In this document: piece by piece, positions 11,839 through 23,327 of the stretch | Layout: every line of letters starts with the position of its first letter | Numbering within the stretch: the first letter of the stretch is position 1 | Source of the DNA: Suillus spraguei | Lineage: Eukaryota; Basidiomycota; Agaricomycetes; Boletales; Suillaceae | Assembly (NCBI GenBank): GCA_016800925.1 | Contig: JABCPU010000177.1 | Span: 1-64,000, forward strand | Direction of reading: 5' to 3' | Length of the DNA: 64,000 bases | Translations under genes and position numbers: made by a program | The notes under the pieces: generated by a model | Database searches by the model: none | The model's input: the letters and a program-made list of their open reading frames with translations, nothing else | What the model was told of the DNA's origin: nothing

Positions 11839-12835
11839 ACTTGACTTAGTGTAGCGTTTGTCTTTTTTGTGTTACTTTTTTATTGTCCGGTTGAATGACA
11901 TGAAGCTACACATATCTAATACGAAGATGCTGCTGTCGGGCTTTGTATCTTTCTTCGACGTTGGAATTGGCGGCAATAGTTTCGCCTTCGGAAGTTAGCA
12001 GGAGTATTTCGAGTAGACTTAGTTCTGGGTCCTGCCCTTCTTATGGCGAACATGAAGAGACGTTGACGCACTCCCAGCTCTCATCATGCGTAGTTATAGG
12101 GTTGTGCCTCGAACACCCAGAATCGCAGAGATGTGAAGTATGTTGGGAGTGCAGGCCTAGTCTGGAAAGGGCTGGACGGCCAGGGTATGCCTGGGGTGGC
12201 GTGCGTCTCTTGGGTGTTTGTTGGGAGGGTGAAGCGGGAGGTGCAGCATGGGTACTCGAAACACTGATGATGGTGATTGTAGTGTAAATAACCCAGGCAC
12301 GGGGTTTTTGATGGAAATTCTCGGTCCTCCTTCCATCTTGGCACGGCCTTCACTATAGATCCCACCTCCCTCCTTAGTGACTTATAGACACTCTTCAGTC
12401 CTGTATCGCGCCACGTGCCAGGCGCGAGGTCTGCAAGGGGGAGTGCAACCAGTGTCCATGCACAAGTGAGTGCAAACCGAGAAAGCGAGCATGACAGGTA
12501 AATGTCAATTGCTATGCGCGCCTCTAACGTTCAGCGGGGTAATCATCAAAGGAGGCTGAACGGCTTACAAAAGATCATTGAGCTTCGCACGCCGAGGAGG
12601 CGAAAGCCCTGTGCGCTTTGCAACGACCCGGACTCCCTCAACACGGCGGCGTATAACTATGCCGCAGGGATGACGTTGGTCAAAACTGAACGCGACTGAC
12701 TGCCCTGCATAGCCGCAACCTTGAGGCGAGTGATTATAAAAAAAATCAGTAAGTGCGAGCTTGAAGGTACGCCCTCCCATGCCGCCCTCCTTCTCTGCAT
12801 GCTTGATCATGGCGAGGAGAAGCGCTCGAAGCACG

Positions 12836-13088
12836 CTCACTCAGCTTGGGGCGGGACGGGCCATACCAAGCGTCGTGGGTGCTCGAGGCCAAATCGCAGT
12901 GCGAGTGCAAGGCGCAAAGAAGAAAAAAAAGAAGGGGGGCTCACCGCTGCGACCCAGGCAGGGGCGCTTGAGGCACACTCACTCAGCTTGGGGCAGGGAC
13001 GGGCCATACCAAGCGTCGTGGGTGCTTGAGGCCACAGCGCACTGGGAGCGCGAGGCGCAGAGAAGAAAAAAAAAGAAGGGGGGCTCAC
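12836..13088. repeat. Two-copy imperfect tandem repeat ending in purine tracts
   Basis: Copies at about 12836-12945 and 12976-13088 share CACTCACTCAGCTTGGGGC, GGGCCATACCAAGCGTCGTG and an A/G run followed by GGGGGGCTCAC. A long antisense frame over this block is composed only of the repeat and is not credited as a gene. Confidence 0.8.
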
Positions 13089-13350
13089 ATTGACGTCAAC
13101 ATCCACCATGACAACAACCGCTATGCATATTGTTATGAGTACTTGCAAACTCACGAGGGGGCATGTAAGGTTCATCGGTACAGGTGCAGAGAAGAGTAAA
13201 GTTGAACAACGACCTGAGTAAGACCAACCTCTACCAAACAACCACAAACAATTATGGAAGGTCAAGTGCAGGCCTAGTCATCAATAAAAGAGGTGCATGG
13301 AGTCCCTGCATCACACCTGCCTTATATGAGTGTGGTCACGCTATGTAACA

Positions 13351-13373
13351 GAGCGGGCAGTCCTGTCTTCCAT
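13351..13373 (-). repeat. Right terminal inverted repeat of the 7.07-kb element
   Basis: GAGCGGGCAGTCCTGTCTTC followed by CAT, the reverse complement of the left end at 6307-6330. It is followed by the target copy ACGGAGCT. Confidence 0.85.
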
Positions 13374-13599
13374 ACGGAGCTACAATAAGACATCTTTCCG
13401 GGGCTTCGTCTTCAACACTAGCCACAGCTTCATCATAACATTGACAGTATTTGGCAGTCCTGCTCAGCATTCTCATCCATGCGTCTGGTAGTCTTGTAGG
13501 AAAAGCAAGTGCATACATTGTGTCACACAACTTATCTGTGGTTTAATATCATGCTTCCTCAAGCTTCAAAGGATCATTATATTTCATAGTCAAATACTG

Positions 13600-13884
13600 T
13601 GGATATCTGGTCTCAGATGAGTGGTTGTACCAACCAGGAGTTGAGTTGTGTTATCCATGTACTCGTCAGAGATCATTCTCCTGGCTTCCAAAGATGTCAG
13701 GTTAAAGGCGGGCGTTTTCTATTGCACCAGATTCCGCCAAGTGCAAACTAAGAAGGCAGAAATCTCTTGGTGCATTGCATTCGCCTCAAACGATCCTTAT
13801 GAAGGCTTACCAACCAGCGCACCCTCTGAGGAAAAATACACATGTTTGAAGGAGGCACTGCAGAAGAATGGCCCACCTCGCTAG
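13600..13884 (+). pseudogene. Small-ORF family, copy 2 (broken)
   Basis: Closely matches the intact ORF at 1630-1956. Its start codon is lost (ATAGTC in place of ATGATC), a stretch after CYPCTR/MYSSE is deleted, and the Trp codon of PPRWYRQ has become TAG at 13882-13884. Its 5' and 3' flanks match the other two units. It lies immediately right of the 7.07-kb insertion and represents the displaced downstream half of protease unit A. Confidence 0.8.
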
Positions 13885-15864
13885 TACCGACAAGCTCCTT
13901 GAATCAAAACGTCAGTAACCTATGCACATCGTCGGTAGAGGCGCTGGAGCTTATTTTTCCTGTCAAAACCATACAGTTGTCTCAACGTCATGGCAAATGG
14001 CACATACACCCATCCATGCGCTCGACCCCCGAGTTGTTGTACTGTACTTGCCCCTATTCTTGTATTGGTTTGAGGAAGGGAGATCCCAGGACGCTTATGG
14101 TGCCCAAGATCCTCGATGACTAGCAGCTCTCCCTCTCCCTCTTTTGTCGCACAAGAGTAATCCTTCGGTCGGTGACCCCATGTTCCGTTATCGTATAGCT
14201 GTAATATTGCAAGTAGTCATAGTGTCTTTTACATAATATCCCGAGCAGTTCAGCCTTGAAGGCTGCTGTCTTTCTATATTTAAATCATTTAGCTTTATCG
14301 GGTGCAGCTAAGTCAGCGCTGATAAAGCAACCTGCGATTGTGTCAGAATTATCACACATGTATAGATATCCCATTTACACGGCCAATCGAAAAAATCATA
14401 AAATCCATGCCTAAAAATAGGGTTATAGATTTTATGTTGCTGCGACCCCCAAGTTACTTAGTAGCGGTACTCAAAGTAACTTTTGAAACTTGCTTAACAC
14501 CTCTTGAAACTTGCTTAAACGCTTTAAACTCTCGGCTAAAGCCTCAACAAACGGCACCTCAATTCAAAGTCAGGCAAGTGCCGCAGGGCGGACTTTGAAA
14601 CACTATGCCTCCTACTCGTCAACATGTGCGTCATTCTGCAAGACTTCGAGCTGATGCTCGTGTGCACTCGATGGATCCTCCAGCACCCTTCGCACCTTCT
14701 TCTGGAAAGTCCAAGCACCCTTCCGACTCATCTGGACCCAGATTGACCATCCAGTGGCACAATGAAAATACCCTAACAGATGTCCTAGTGAATTATCTAA
14801 TGTCTCATCCTGCTGATTGTAGGGTGCTCTTCTACTCCAAGGGGAAGAAAGTGATGTCCCCCATCAATGATAGTCCCTCGGGTTTGGACAAGGGGCAGAT
14901 TTGTAGTATTATCACTAAGGTTGTCTTTACTGACCACCCCAAGTATGGTCACGCATATCAGGAAAATCAGAAAAAATTTCGCGATGCAATCAACAACCGC
15001 ATCAACAAGTGAGTTTTTATTTTATTTTCTTATTCATACATACACTGATAGAATCCCTGAAGTCTCAGAACAAAGTACAAGAAGTTGAAGGCAAGGTTTA
15101 GTGATACAGGTGCTGGTGTGATGCTGCTTGATGGGACAGTGACAAACAATCTGCTGGGTGTGTCCTTAGTCTTTTGTTCTTGGTTTATTTTAATCAGTTT
15201 GTAGATGCAGTTCTTTTGGAGTTCCCGTGGTACATGGAACTCAATGGAATCTGGCACTCAAATCCATCAATGACCGCAAAAACTCATTTGTCCAAGCCTG
15301 GGGTTGATTGTTGGAATAGCAAGTTGCACCTGCAGTCGAGCACGTCAAAATTTCATTCATGTTTGCCACCTTGCCATTGTCCTGCGAGACGTATGTCATC
15401 TGTTATTGTTATGCTCTTGTCTCTCCTGTTGCTTACTGTACTATACTGAATCTTTTGACTGCTTGGGCCAGTGCCCTATATCTTATCATAACTGTCTCAT
15501 TTACTTATTCGTTCGCACAAGGGCACACGAGCCTATATAGTCCACGCAGTTCTCATACTTGAACCTCAGACATTTGCATTCACATGCAACGACTGAGGTA
15601 AGACTCTTTATTTCGACTCGTATATTTACCTTTACTCATGCTGTGTAGTGTATCTGTTTCTTACAGATCCGCATGAAATACACTTGTATTATTCTTATAT
15701 TGATCATGTGGGTGCCTTTCACTCTCTGGTTCAACTGCGTGGTGGGGCCGGTCCCCCCACATCCTTTGGCACTTCACCCTCTCCCAGCACTACATCATCC
15801 ACTAACGCTCATGACGCACCTCCTCCCACTATAGATCTACTCTCCACTGGCACTTTTGATACAC

Positions 15865-16787
15865 TGTAAAGATACAATCTAGCCTGGGCTGTAGATAAAC
15901 CATGGCCTAAGCTAGTATGCGAGTCTTGCACTCTACCTAGTCTGCTTCACTTGTGAAGGCAAGAACGTTCAACCCTAAAGGGAATGCTAAGTTAGTATAG
16001 TTCGATATTGCCCAACCTGTAGTGCAAGATGCCATTGGAGGTAGCGAGATGCTAGCGGTGACCTCCGGTCCGTGGGAAACTAGCGGTAATACTAGCGGTA
16101 AGCACGGGAAAGCGGTAGACAAGCGGTAGCGAAAGTGGTAAAACTGCGGTAGTGCGTGCGGTAAAACTGCAGTAGTGCGTGCGGTAAGGCGTGGGAAACT
16201 GGCGGTAAAACAAGCGGTGAAGCGCGGGAAAGCGTAGTGCAAGCAGTGAAGCGTGGGAAAGCGGTAAAGAGCAGTGGTGCATGCGGCAGTAAAACAATTC
16301 TTAAGAGACAGTGACTTCGGCGAAAGACTTTATTCTGTTAGAGACAGTAGTTGTGACAATTCATAAGTACCGTGTGTACCATAGAGGAAAAGTAAAAGTA
16401 CCGGAATGTGCGAAGAGTCCTTTTTAACATGTACCATGAATGGCCGGAATACATAGCGAGAATGGTAGCGAGATAGAGATATTTAGCTAAGAGGCACGCA
16501 GTGAGCAAGTGGTGTCACGGAAGGTAAGGTAAGTCTTGCCGTAGCTTTAGTAATGGCGGAAACAAATATGCTACACACCAATGGATCTTAGACAGAAATG
16601 GAATGGACAGGAGGACATCGGTAGCGAGATTTGGTAAGGGGCAAGGATCCATGGAGCGAAAACGGTACCAGTGAAGCGAAAAGGGGTAATGCTCGCTATA
16701 GGGGTTTTCTTGGTAGCTGCTGTAGACAGTAACGAGACACTTGTGTAAAACGGCACTTTCATGGTCAGCATGACTTTGTTCGCTACA
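15865..16787 (+). mobile_element. Solo LTR, family A copy 1
   Basis: 923 bases bounded by TGTAAAGATACAATC and TTTGTTCGCTACA (TG..CA), flanked by ACAC on both sides (15861-15864 and 16788-16791). It is near-identical to 59017-59926 and shares both ends with the copies at 20868 and 23328. Its body is full of GCGGTAA/GCGGGAAAG motifs. No internal retrotransposon domain is present. Confidence 0.85.
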
Positions 16788-16790
16788 ACA

Positions 16791-17055
16791 CCTCCTCCCA
16801 CTATAGGTCCACCCTCTGCTGGCACTTATGGTATGCCTCCTCCCACTACAGGTCTGCCCTCTACTGGCGCTTATGATACACCTCTTCTCACTTTAGGTCC
16901 GCCCTCTGCTGGCGCTTATGGTACACCTCCTCCCACTTTAGGTCCGCCCTCTGCTGGTGCTTATGATATGCCTCTTCTCACTTTAGGTCCACCCTCTGCT
17001 GGTGCTTATGGTACGCCTCCTCCCACTTTAGGTCCACCCTCTGCTGGCACAATCC
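16791..17055 (+). repeat. 45-base coding minisatellite (Pro/Gly/Ser-rich)
   Basis: About six imperfect units encode TPPPTLGPPSAGAYG-type 15-residue repeats. The first unit continues from before the LTR (APPPTIDLLSTGTFD at about 15810-15864), showing that the LTR landed within the repeat tract. Confidence 0.85.
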
Positions 17056-17839
17056 AGGAGTGACCCACTTGATGCCCCTCTTGGAAATGTGCTAGACTTC
17101 ATCAACGATGACGATGACGACAAAATGATGCTGGATGTTACTGGTGCCGGTAGCCCTCCCCAAGTTGCAGGGATAAAACACCACTTTGCTGTATCACCCT
17201 CTCCTCCTCCTGATGCCCCCCAACCATTTGAAATTCCCACCAAACCCCCAGCATCTACATATGACAGTCGCTTGGCATTTGGTGCTCACAAACTGTCAAG
17301 CCATGGAGCACGACGTGAGGAGCCATCGGACATGGCACATAGCATGTCTACACCCTCCTTGACAATGCACAATACGACACCGTCATTGGACTACCATGTC
17401 TCTCCAACCCCACAGACCATGCTGCCAAACAGTGGGGGCAACTCAAAAAAAGGCAAAGTTGGACATCATGGAGCAGGTAGACCTAGTCTGGGATGAGATT
17501 AAGAGTTTACAGTCTAGCACCTTGACATGCCATGAGGGCAAGCACCAGTGCTATCTCGCAAAGCTGGATGTGAAGAGTGAGCACCAATGCGACACAAAAA
17601 AATAAAAAATACCAGTGGCTTCATGACTCCCATGAGCATGAGGCCAGTCAAGCTGCCCTCAATCATAAGCGCCAGCAGGAGGATAAAGATGCCGAAATTT
17701 GCCTTCATGAAATGGATATACGGGTGCATCAAGCACATTCACTTGTGCTCGACAAGGAGGCTGAAACCCTCCGGCTCAAGATCCAACACCACCAGATGAT
17801 GCAGGGTAATAAGGGGGTAGATTGAGCTTTGTGAGTCTG

Positions 17840-18060
17840 GCGTTGTGTTTTGTTTGTTCGTTCTTTGTCATTGTTGTTGTCATCACGTTTCATTTTTCGT
17901 CATTGTGTTTCTCATTCGTTCATTTATCATTGTTGTCATCGTCATCATCATTGTCGTGTTTCATTTGTCATGTTTTGTTTGTCATCATCATACTTTGCTT
18001 GTCATTGTCAGTACTTCTGTTATTGATGTTACATAGCTACATACATATGTTGTACATATT
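17840..18060. repeat. Low-complexity CAT/TCA-rich tract
   Basis: Runs of GTCATCATC, TTTCATTTG and CATTGTTGTC between the two convergent Harbinger genes. Long open frames here come from composition only. Confidence 0.6.
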
Positions 18061-18099
18061 TATTTGTGGTGGTACATGTCAAATTGAATCTGGGAGGAA

Positions 18100-19690
18100 T
18101 TATTCAGCCCTATGTTGTGCATTTGAGTGAGGACTATCAAAGAGATCATCCATCAACTTTGCACGAGCAGTCTGACCTGGAGTGCCATCATATGTCCTAT
18201 CACCAACTACCTCATCACCATCTGGACCCTCAACCTCCTGAATAAGAAAGTCTTCCTCCTTATCATGAGCCCACTTGGAAGAGCTCTGGTATGTTCCATC
18301 TTCCTTGTGATGATGAGTTTCAAAGTGAATAATCATGTTGTGCAGGATAATACAACACTTGATCCACTGCACAGCAAAATCAAGGTCTTTCTCAGCCTGA
18401 ATGTGGAAGCAAAGCTCTTGAAGGGACTGGAACTGTCTTTTCAAGGCAGCAAATGTGTGTTCAACAAAACACAAACCTAAAAAAAATTAAATTCATTGAA
18501 AAACCAGAAAGAAAGAAAAAACCTTGAAGAGATGATAATTGAATGTCTTCTGGTCCTTTGTCAACTGTCCATTACGAGGCTTCTTGTAAGGGACAATGCA
18601 CCATGGCTCCAATGGATATGCACTATCTGCCCAAACCCAATGACCATCAGGCAGAAGGTCAGCATGCTCCTCATAGAGGCGAGTAGATTGGAAAGCAAAT
18701 GCATCATGGACACTCCCAGGATGACCCAGAGAATAATCCACAATGAGAAGGTTATGGGGCAAAATGACTGCCTGGGATTGAATCAATTTTTGCACATAAA
18801 AATAAAATAAAATAATTACCTGACAGCCAAGGGAATACTTGGATTTCCTATCATAGAATGTCTCACCAAAGTAGCCAGGTTTGGTAAAAAGATTCATAGT
18901 TAAGCCATCAACAGCTAGAAAGCCACCTTTCCACTCTGGGCAGGTATGTGACTCAGCAAATTTGCGAGCCAGATCAGTGTCCTCAGAGTTAGCTGCTGGA
19001 AAGCAGACAAACTGATCATGGGCATCAAGTACTACAGTCATTACACAATTAGTGCAATCAACTACAGACCCAACACTGACACCAGCCCATTGAGCAACAT
19101 CCTCAAGAGTTATGGCATTGCTATAGTGGCCAGCCTGATTCAAAAAATAGCCAGTTGGATGGAAACAGGGAGCTGAGGATTGTTGGATTGGTTTTGGAAG
19201 ATGGGATGATCAAATATATAATCAAGGATATCATCAAAGATCTCGGGGTTAACACGGAGTTTCTGCTGAAACAAGTGAGGGCGATGTTCTTCATGATGAA
19301 CCAACATGTGAAGCTGAGATGCTCATGGAGGGGGCTCATCAGGCTTCTGCAATACACAAGCCCTCTTAACCTCACCATGAAGAGCATTAATGGTGTGAAG
19401 AAGGCGGTTGTAAGGCAAAGCAACATCATCGGAAGAGATAGAGCTATTGCCAGAAGAAACTGAAGTCCCTGTCATAGGGGAGAGGGGGGAAGGGGGGAAG
19501 GGGAGCCAGAAGACAGACTGATTGTATCATCATCATCATCAGAAGTAGTTGAGAGTGAGTCTCCAGAGCCAGAATCACTGTCAAAATCAGACCAGTCATC
19601 TAGGATATCCTGGTACTGTAGTTTGGCCAATGCAAGTTCAGCCTGATCTATGATTTTCAGGAGTTCTTTACATGCAGATTCACGAGGCAT
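18100..19690 (-). pseudogene. Harbinger DDE nuclease 1, dead
   Basis: Starts MPRESACKELL at 19690, the same start as the intact nuclease at 55085. It contains the helix-turn-helix region LEDVAQWAGVSVGSVVDC, the first catalytic Asp in FLAVDG, the second in WADSAYPLEPW and the Glu in FVEHTFAALKRQFQSL, so the D-D-E set is preserved. It is inactivated by a frameshift in a C-run near 19490 and by TGA at 19323-19325. At the latter point the intact relative reads SRAPQLHLL and this copy reads P-stop-ASQLHML. Introns lie near 18820-18780 and 18490-18560. Confidence 0.85.
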
Positions 19691-20039
19691 AGTTACAGGA
19701 GGGGCAGGAGTTGGGGGGATCAAAACTCCTATCCATTCTGTGCATATGTGACATACTTTGTGTTGGAGTTTAAATTTTCGGAAAGTTCCAAACTTTCATC
19801 TTGTGCTGAGCATGTTGGTGTTGTCGTTGACCTCCCTCTCGAACCTTGATGCTCACTCACAGCACTGAGCAGGACATCATCAAATTTCCAGGTGTCATCC
19901 ACACAAGGTAAGCAATTTTTATGCTTATTGCAAGTTGCAGCTAACCCTTATCTTACAGGAAATCTATTCTAGTCCAGACCCCACACATGCTCCACCTGAC
20001 TAACAGTGCCTCATATTTGAGCCACTTGTCTGCCCTCCA

Positions 20040-20462
20040 CCTTGAATCATATTCTTCTCTTGTCTTCTTCAATTGCTCGTTCGATCGGCTCTTTGTGCCC
20101 AAGTTCGCGTTTCACTGGAATCCCTGTGGCCTAAGTGATTCATTGCTGTGCTCTCACTACCGATGTCGAGTTCAAATCAGTTGTCTTCCTGCGTCTGTTG
20201 CTTTTGACCTTGAATCATATTCTTCTCTTGTCTTCTTCGATTGCTCGTTCGCTCAGCTCTTTGTGCCCAAGTTCGTGTTTCGCTGAAATCCACATGGCAC
20301 CAGTGATTTATTGCCATACTCTCGCCACCAATGTTGAGTTTGAGATCGCAGGCGGTCTTGATGTTATGCTTGGGATGAACTGGATTACTGCGTGGCCACT
20401 GTTTTGTGGGAAGATGAGATTCCCGTCTCCAATCCTCCATGCCTGGCCTTTAAAGTGGTGAC
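20040..20462 (+). pseudogene. Retropepsin-like fragment with internal duplication
   Basis: A 160-base tandem duplication (TCTTCTCTTGTCTTCTTC at 20051 and 20219) is followed by GGLDVMLGMNWITAWP near 20350-20395. This resembles the second half of an LTR-retrotransposon protease (xDVILGMDWL). No other retrotransposon domain adjoins it. It lies between the Harbinger nuclease and the right inverted repeat, so it was probably inserted or captured. Confidence 0.4.
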
Positions 20463-20867
20463 AGTGTCTCATTGTCCTCGTTTTTCAGTAACTGCTGGTT
20501 TCCTTCTGTGGTCTAGAAACTTCATGTATACTTAGTGGTAATATCAATCATATTGAATCTGCTGATGATGGTGAATTAGAATTATCTCGGTCATTGTCCC
20601 TTGTCGGGGCAGTTTTATTGTCTTGTAGACGTCCAAAACACTTCAAGATGAAGTCACCATATCTACAGCACTTTTGTCCTCCTATGTACGCCTAAAAAAT
20701 CCTAAGTGTTTGAATGTCCAACTTTGTGCTGATGTGCACCGAACATGTTTCAACCTTATTTCTGTTAGTCTTAAGTGAGTTCTGTCATACTCCAGCCACG
20801 AGTTTGAAGCATTTAAGCGAGTTCCAAGAGGTGTTAAGCGAGTTTCAAAAGTTACTTTGAGTACTGC

Positions 20868-21789
20868 TGTAAAGATACAACCTACCTGGGCTGTAGGTGA
20901 ACTACCTCCTAAGTTAGTATGTGTGGTATTGCGCTCCATCTAGTCTGCTTCACTTGTCAAAACAAGAGCATTCGACCCTAAAGGGGGATGCCTGTTAGTA
21001 TAGTCAAATTCGAGTCAAACCAATGTGCAAATATAGCGTCGTAGTCAGTGGTAAGTTGCTGTGGTCAGCAAAGATGCCGCCAAAACTAGCGTCATAGGTA
21101 GTGGTACTAGCATCATTGAAACAATGTCAGTAACTGTAGCATCGAATGAGCAGTGACAAGTGATGTTATCAGTGGTAGCGGTAAGGTTGCAAGTGGTGCA
21201 AGGGAACAGTAAAGAAGGCCATGGTACTTTCAGTGGTAAAGTAGCAGTGCATGAGAAGTTCAGTCAAAATAGCAATCAAGAGTCCAGTGGTATGCCAGCT
21301 GTAACAGTGAATGAGTGAGATCAATTAACAAGCAGTAAAGAACTTTAAACACTAAGTCTACTACTGGGTAGATCCAGAGCTAGACACTAATCCTGGCCTA
21401 TAGTACGTGGTGCTTATATCCTAAATTGTATGTACTCGGAATGCTCTAGGCGAGATCAGTAGCACTCAAGTACAGTAACCGCCATATGTAAACATAGCAC
21501 GAGGTGGCTGCGGCACGAGGTGACATGTAATAAGACTTGCCGTGGAATCAGTGATAATGAACATAAAACAAACTATGCACCAAATGGAGCTATGTGGATG
21601 TGGCAAGGACATGGAAGGACATTGGTACGTGGAATGTGGTGTGGCAGTTGGTACGGTGTGTGGTAAGCGTGGGATGCCGCCGGAAATGCTAAAGGGGTAA
21701 GACGGCCATGGACAAGTGGTAACTCCTGTAGACATGAGATGAGTGTCAAAAGATAGGGTTTTAAGCCCAGCGCAAATATGTTCGCTACA
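20868..21789 (+). mobile_element. Solo LTR, family B copy 1
   Basis: 922 bases from TGTAAAGATACAACC to AAATATGTTCGCTACA, flanked by CTGC on both sides (20864-20867 and 21790-21793). It is inserted at the extreme right end of Harbinger element 1. Ends match family A but the body differs. An inverted relative is at 23328-24279. Confidence 0.85.
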
Positions 21790-21793
21790 CTGC

Positions 21794-22478
21794 TAGTGAC
21801 TTTTATCGAGTGTAAGGAGTATAATTATATAATTCATATTTGATGGATTCAACAGTTGACATAATGTCCATGATGCCAGACCGTAATAATGATGCTTGTG
21901 GGATGTAAATCCACTGGCTGGATTCGGGTCAATAGTATATACTGAGACCGAGCACTGAAATTATGCTGGCTGACAAGCATAGATCATATACTGAGACCTA
22001 GGCATTGTTAATATGCTCATTATCCAGGATACAAACTATATATTTATATTTCCGGTGTACACACGACACTTGAGCATGTATATAGTCTATATTGATTGAC
22101 ATGCTGAGTGGGTACTATTACTGCAAATTTTTTGCACATTGATGGACCGCGGAGAGCATGATACGGGATCACGAAAAGCACAAAAGCACGACAAATTGAT
22201 TATTCTTGTATCAAATGATTACAGGTGCAATTAATATGAGGGATAGGGATGTAAATGAATGGATGTATTATTATTATTTTACCACAAAATCTCATGTGCT
22301 CCATATAAGTCCATTCTGAATAGTAGTCTGCCAGTGTGGGTTTGACTTGGAAATTAGTTTCAAGACCTTGCCGCCAGGAAACTTGGCAAGATCAGCTTGA
22401 AAAAATTCATAAATAACCTAGCAGCCAAAAAAATCAGTCTGTATAACTGCACTGGCCAATGAACATGTACTTCTGCAT
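21794..22478. other. No recognisable gene
   Basis: AT-rich sequence with two short related segments (ATACTGAGACC near 21938 and 21990). No domain was recognised. Confidence 0.5.
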
Positions 22479-23039
22479 TTACCTTTGCTGTTTGGTAGCA
22501 TTTGAGGAAGATTCATCGGCCATCGTGCGCATCATTAAGAGCGAGTGGTCAACAAAATTCCAGAATTTGGTAGTACCGTTGAACTGCACTGGCACGCCTT
22601 CAACCAAACCAAACCCAGAATCGAGTGCATTGTCTGGTAGGACCGGTCCATTTTTGACACCACCAAACAACAAATCCTCATCCTCTGCACCAACATTCCT
22701 GTCACCCTGCTGCACCCTGCTTTGGTCCTCAAGCTGTTTGTGATCCATTTCTGCACCATTATCGTCCACTCTGGTACTCGTTGCATGACTGCTATTGACT
22801 CAAGTTTCCATGGAGGATTGATTGCCATCAGTCCCAGGTGCATCACTGGGATCAGTGTCAAATAAATCCCTCTCGAGCTGTTCAATGTCGACATCAATTT
22901 CACGCTGGACTTGGTCCTGCAAATCCTGCTTGAGGGACAGAATGAGGTAAGCAGAAAACAAGTCCTTGATGGATGTGGTTTTGTAGTCACTGATGCTGAT
23001 GAGGAAAATATGCAGGAGATGCCACTGCTCCCGCACCAA
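22479..23039 (-). pseudogene. Transposon-associated hypothetical protein with one in-frame TGA
   Basis: The two reading frames 22800-23039 and 22479-22769 lie in the same phase and are separated only by TGA at 22797-22799 (MET-stop-VNSSHATS). The product would be about 186 aa, with REQWHLLHIFLISISDYKTTSIKDLF helical sequence, an acidic middle and FNGTTKFWNFVDHSL near the C-terminus. I recall similar sequence in basidiomycete repeats but cannot name the family. Confidence 0.45.
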
Positions 23040-23327
23040 TCAATACCAATATCATGCTACACATAGTATCACTAGAGCAATTCTGTTCCAACGTGTGGAA
23101 TTGACTTCCATGCCGGACCCACTGCATGCAAGCGCCCTGGTGACATCAGCAATGCTCGTGTGCTTGACAATTGACATAGTGAGTTACACAATAAAAATGA
23201 CTTCAGTTGTATCAAAGAAGTAGCATGAGACTTACGGTGGTCTTGATGGCACTATGAATACTCATAAGTAGCTTTGTGACTGACTTACCCAGCTGAGCTC
23301 TGAGCTCAACATCCTCGAGAAGTCCGG

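Larger units (their letters stand above)
6307..13373. mobile_element. 7.07-kb inverted-repeat element carrying alpha-kinase and integrase-like pseudogenes
   Basis: The left end ATGGAAGACAGGACTGCC (6307) is inverted at the right end (GGCAGTCCTGTCTTCCAT, ending 13373), and the match extends through CGCTC to about 23 bases. Flanks are TCGGAGCT on the left (6299-6306) and ACGGAGCT on the right (13374-13381), a 7-8 base target duplication with one mismatch. The paralogous copy at 37430-37445 reads CGGAGCT followed directly by TCAATAAGACATC, that is, an unoccupied site. Inside are an alpha-kinase pseudogene (minus), 180-base tandem repeats, an integrase-like pseudogene (plus) and 3' repeats. The integrase-like gene is the only candidate transposase. 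I do not recognise the element family. Confidence 0.8.
14605..17825 (+). pseudogene. Harbinger accessory (Myb/SANT-like DNA-binding) gene, interrupted by a solo LTR
   Basis: Exons 14605-15008, 15069-15157 and from 15205 join in phase. The product has a basic leader, LTIQWHNENTLTDVLVNYL (helical, Myb/SANT-like trihelix type), KYKKLKARFSDTGAGV and EFPWYMELNGIWHSNPS. A proline-rich repeat follows, is split at 15864 by a 923-base LTR, and resumes at 16788. Downstream are an acidic DDDDDK stretch and a charged coiled-coil C-terminus (LDKEAETLRLKIQHHQMM) with frame changes near 17055 and 17490. The homologous intact gene is at 51505-53121. The protein would help the nuclease bind transposon ends (known role of the family). 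This copy is dead. Confidence 0.7.
14464..21793. mobile_element. PIF/Harbinger-like DNA transposon 1 (decayed)
   Basis: The left end at 14464 (GCGGTACTCAAAGTAACTTT, continuing about 65 bases) is inverted at about 20800-20867 (GTTACTTTGAGTACTGC). A solo LTR is inserted exactly at the right end, after which CTGCTAG resumes. Two convergent genes lie inside: a plus-strand DNA-binding accessory ORF (14605-17825) and a minus-strand DDE nuclease (18100-19690), the two-gene plan of Harbinger elements. A second solo LTR sits inside the accessory gene. The nuclease has a frameshift and a nonsense codon. I could not define a clean TWA target duplication. Confidence 0.8.

Noticed and set aside
12837..13265. 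142-codon minus-strand open frame
   Set aside because: It consists of the imperfect tandem repeat and its purine tract read in antisense. No domain or codon structure supports it.
17822..18130. Plus-strand frames rich in Phe, Val, Ile and Ser resembling membrane segments
   Set aside because: Low-complexity GTCATCATC/TTTCATTTG sequence between convergent transposon genes. The hydrophobicity is a by-product of composition.
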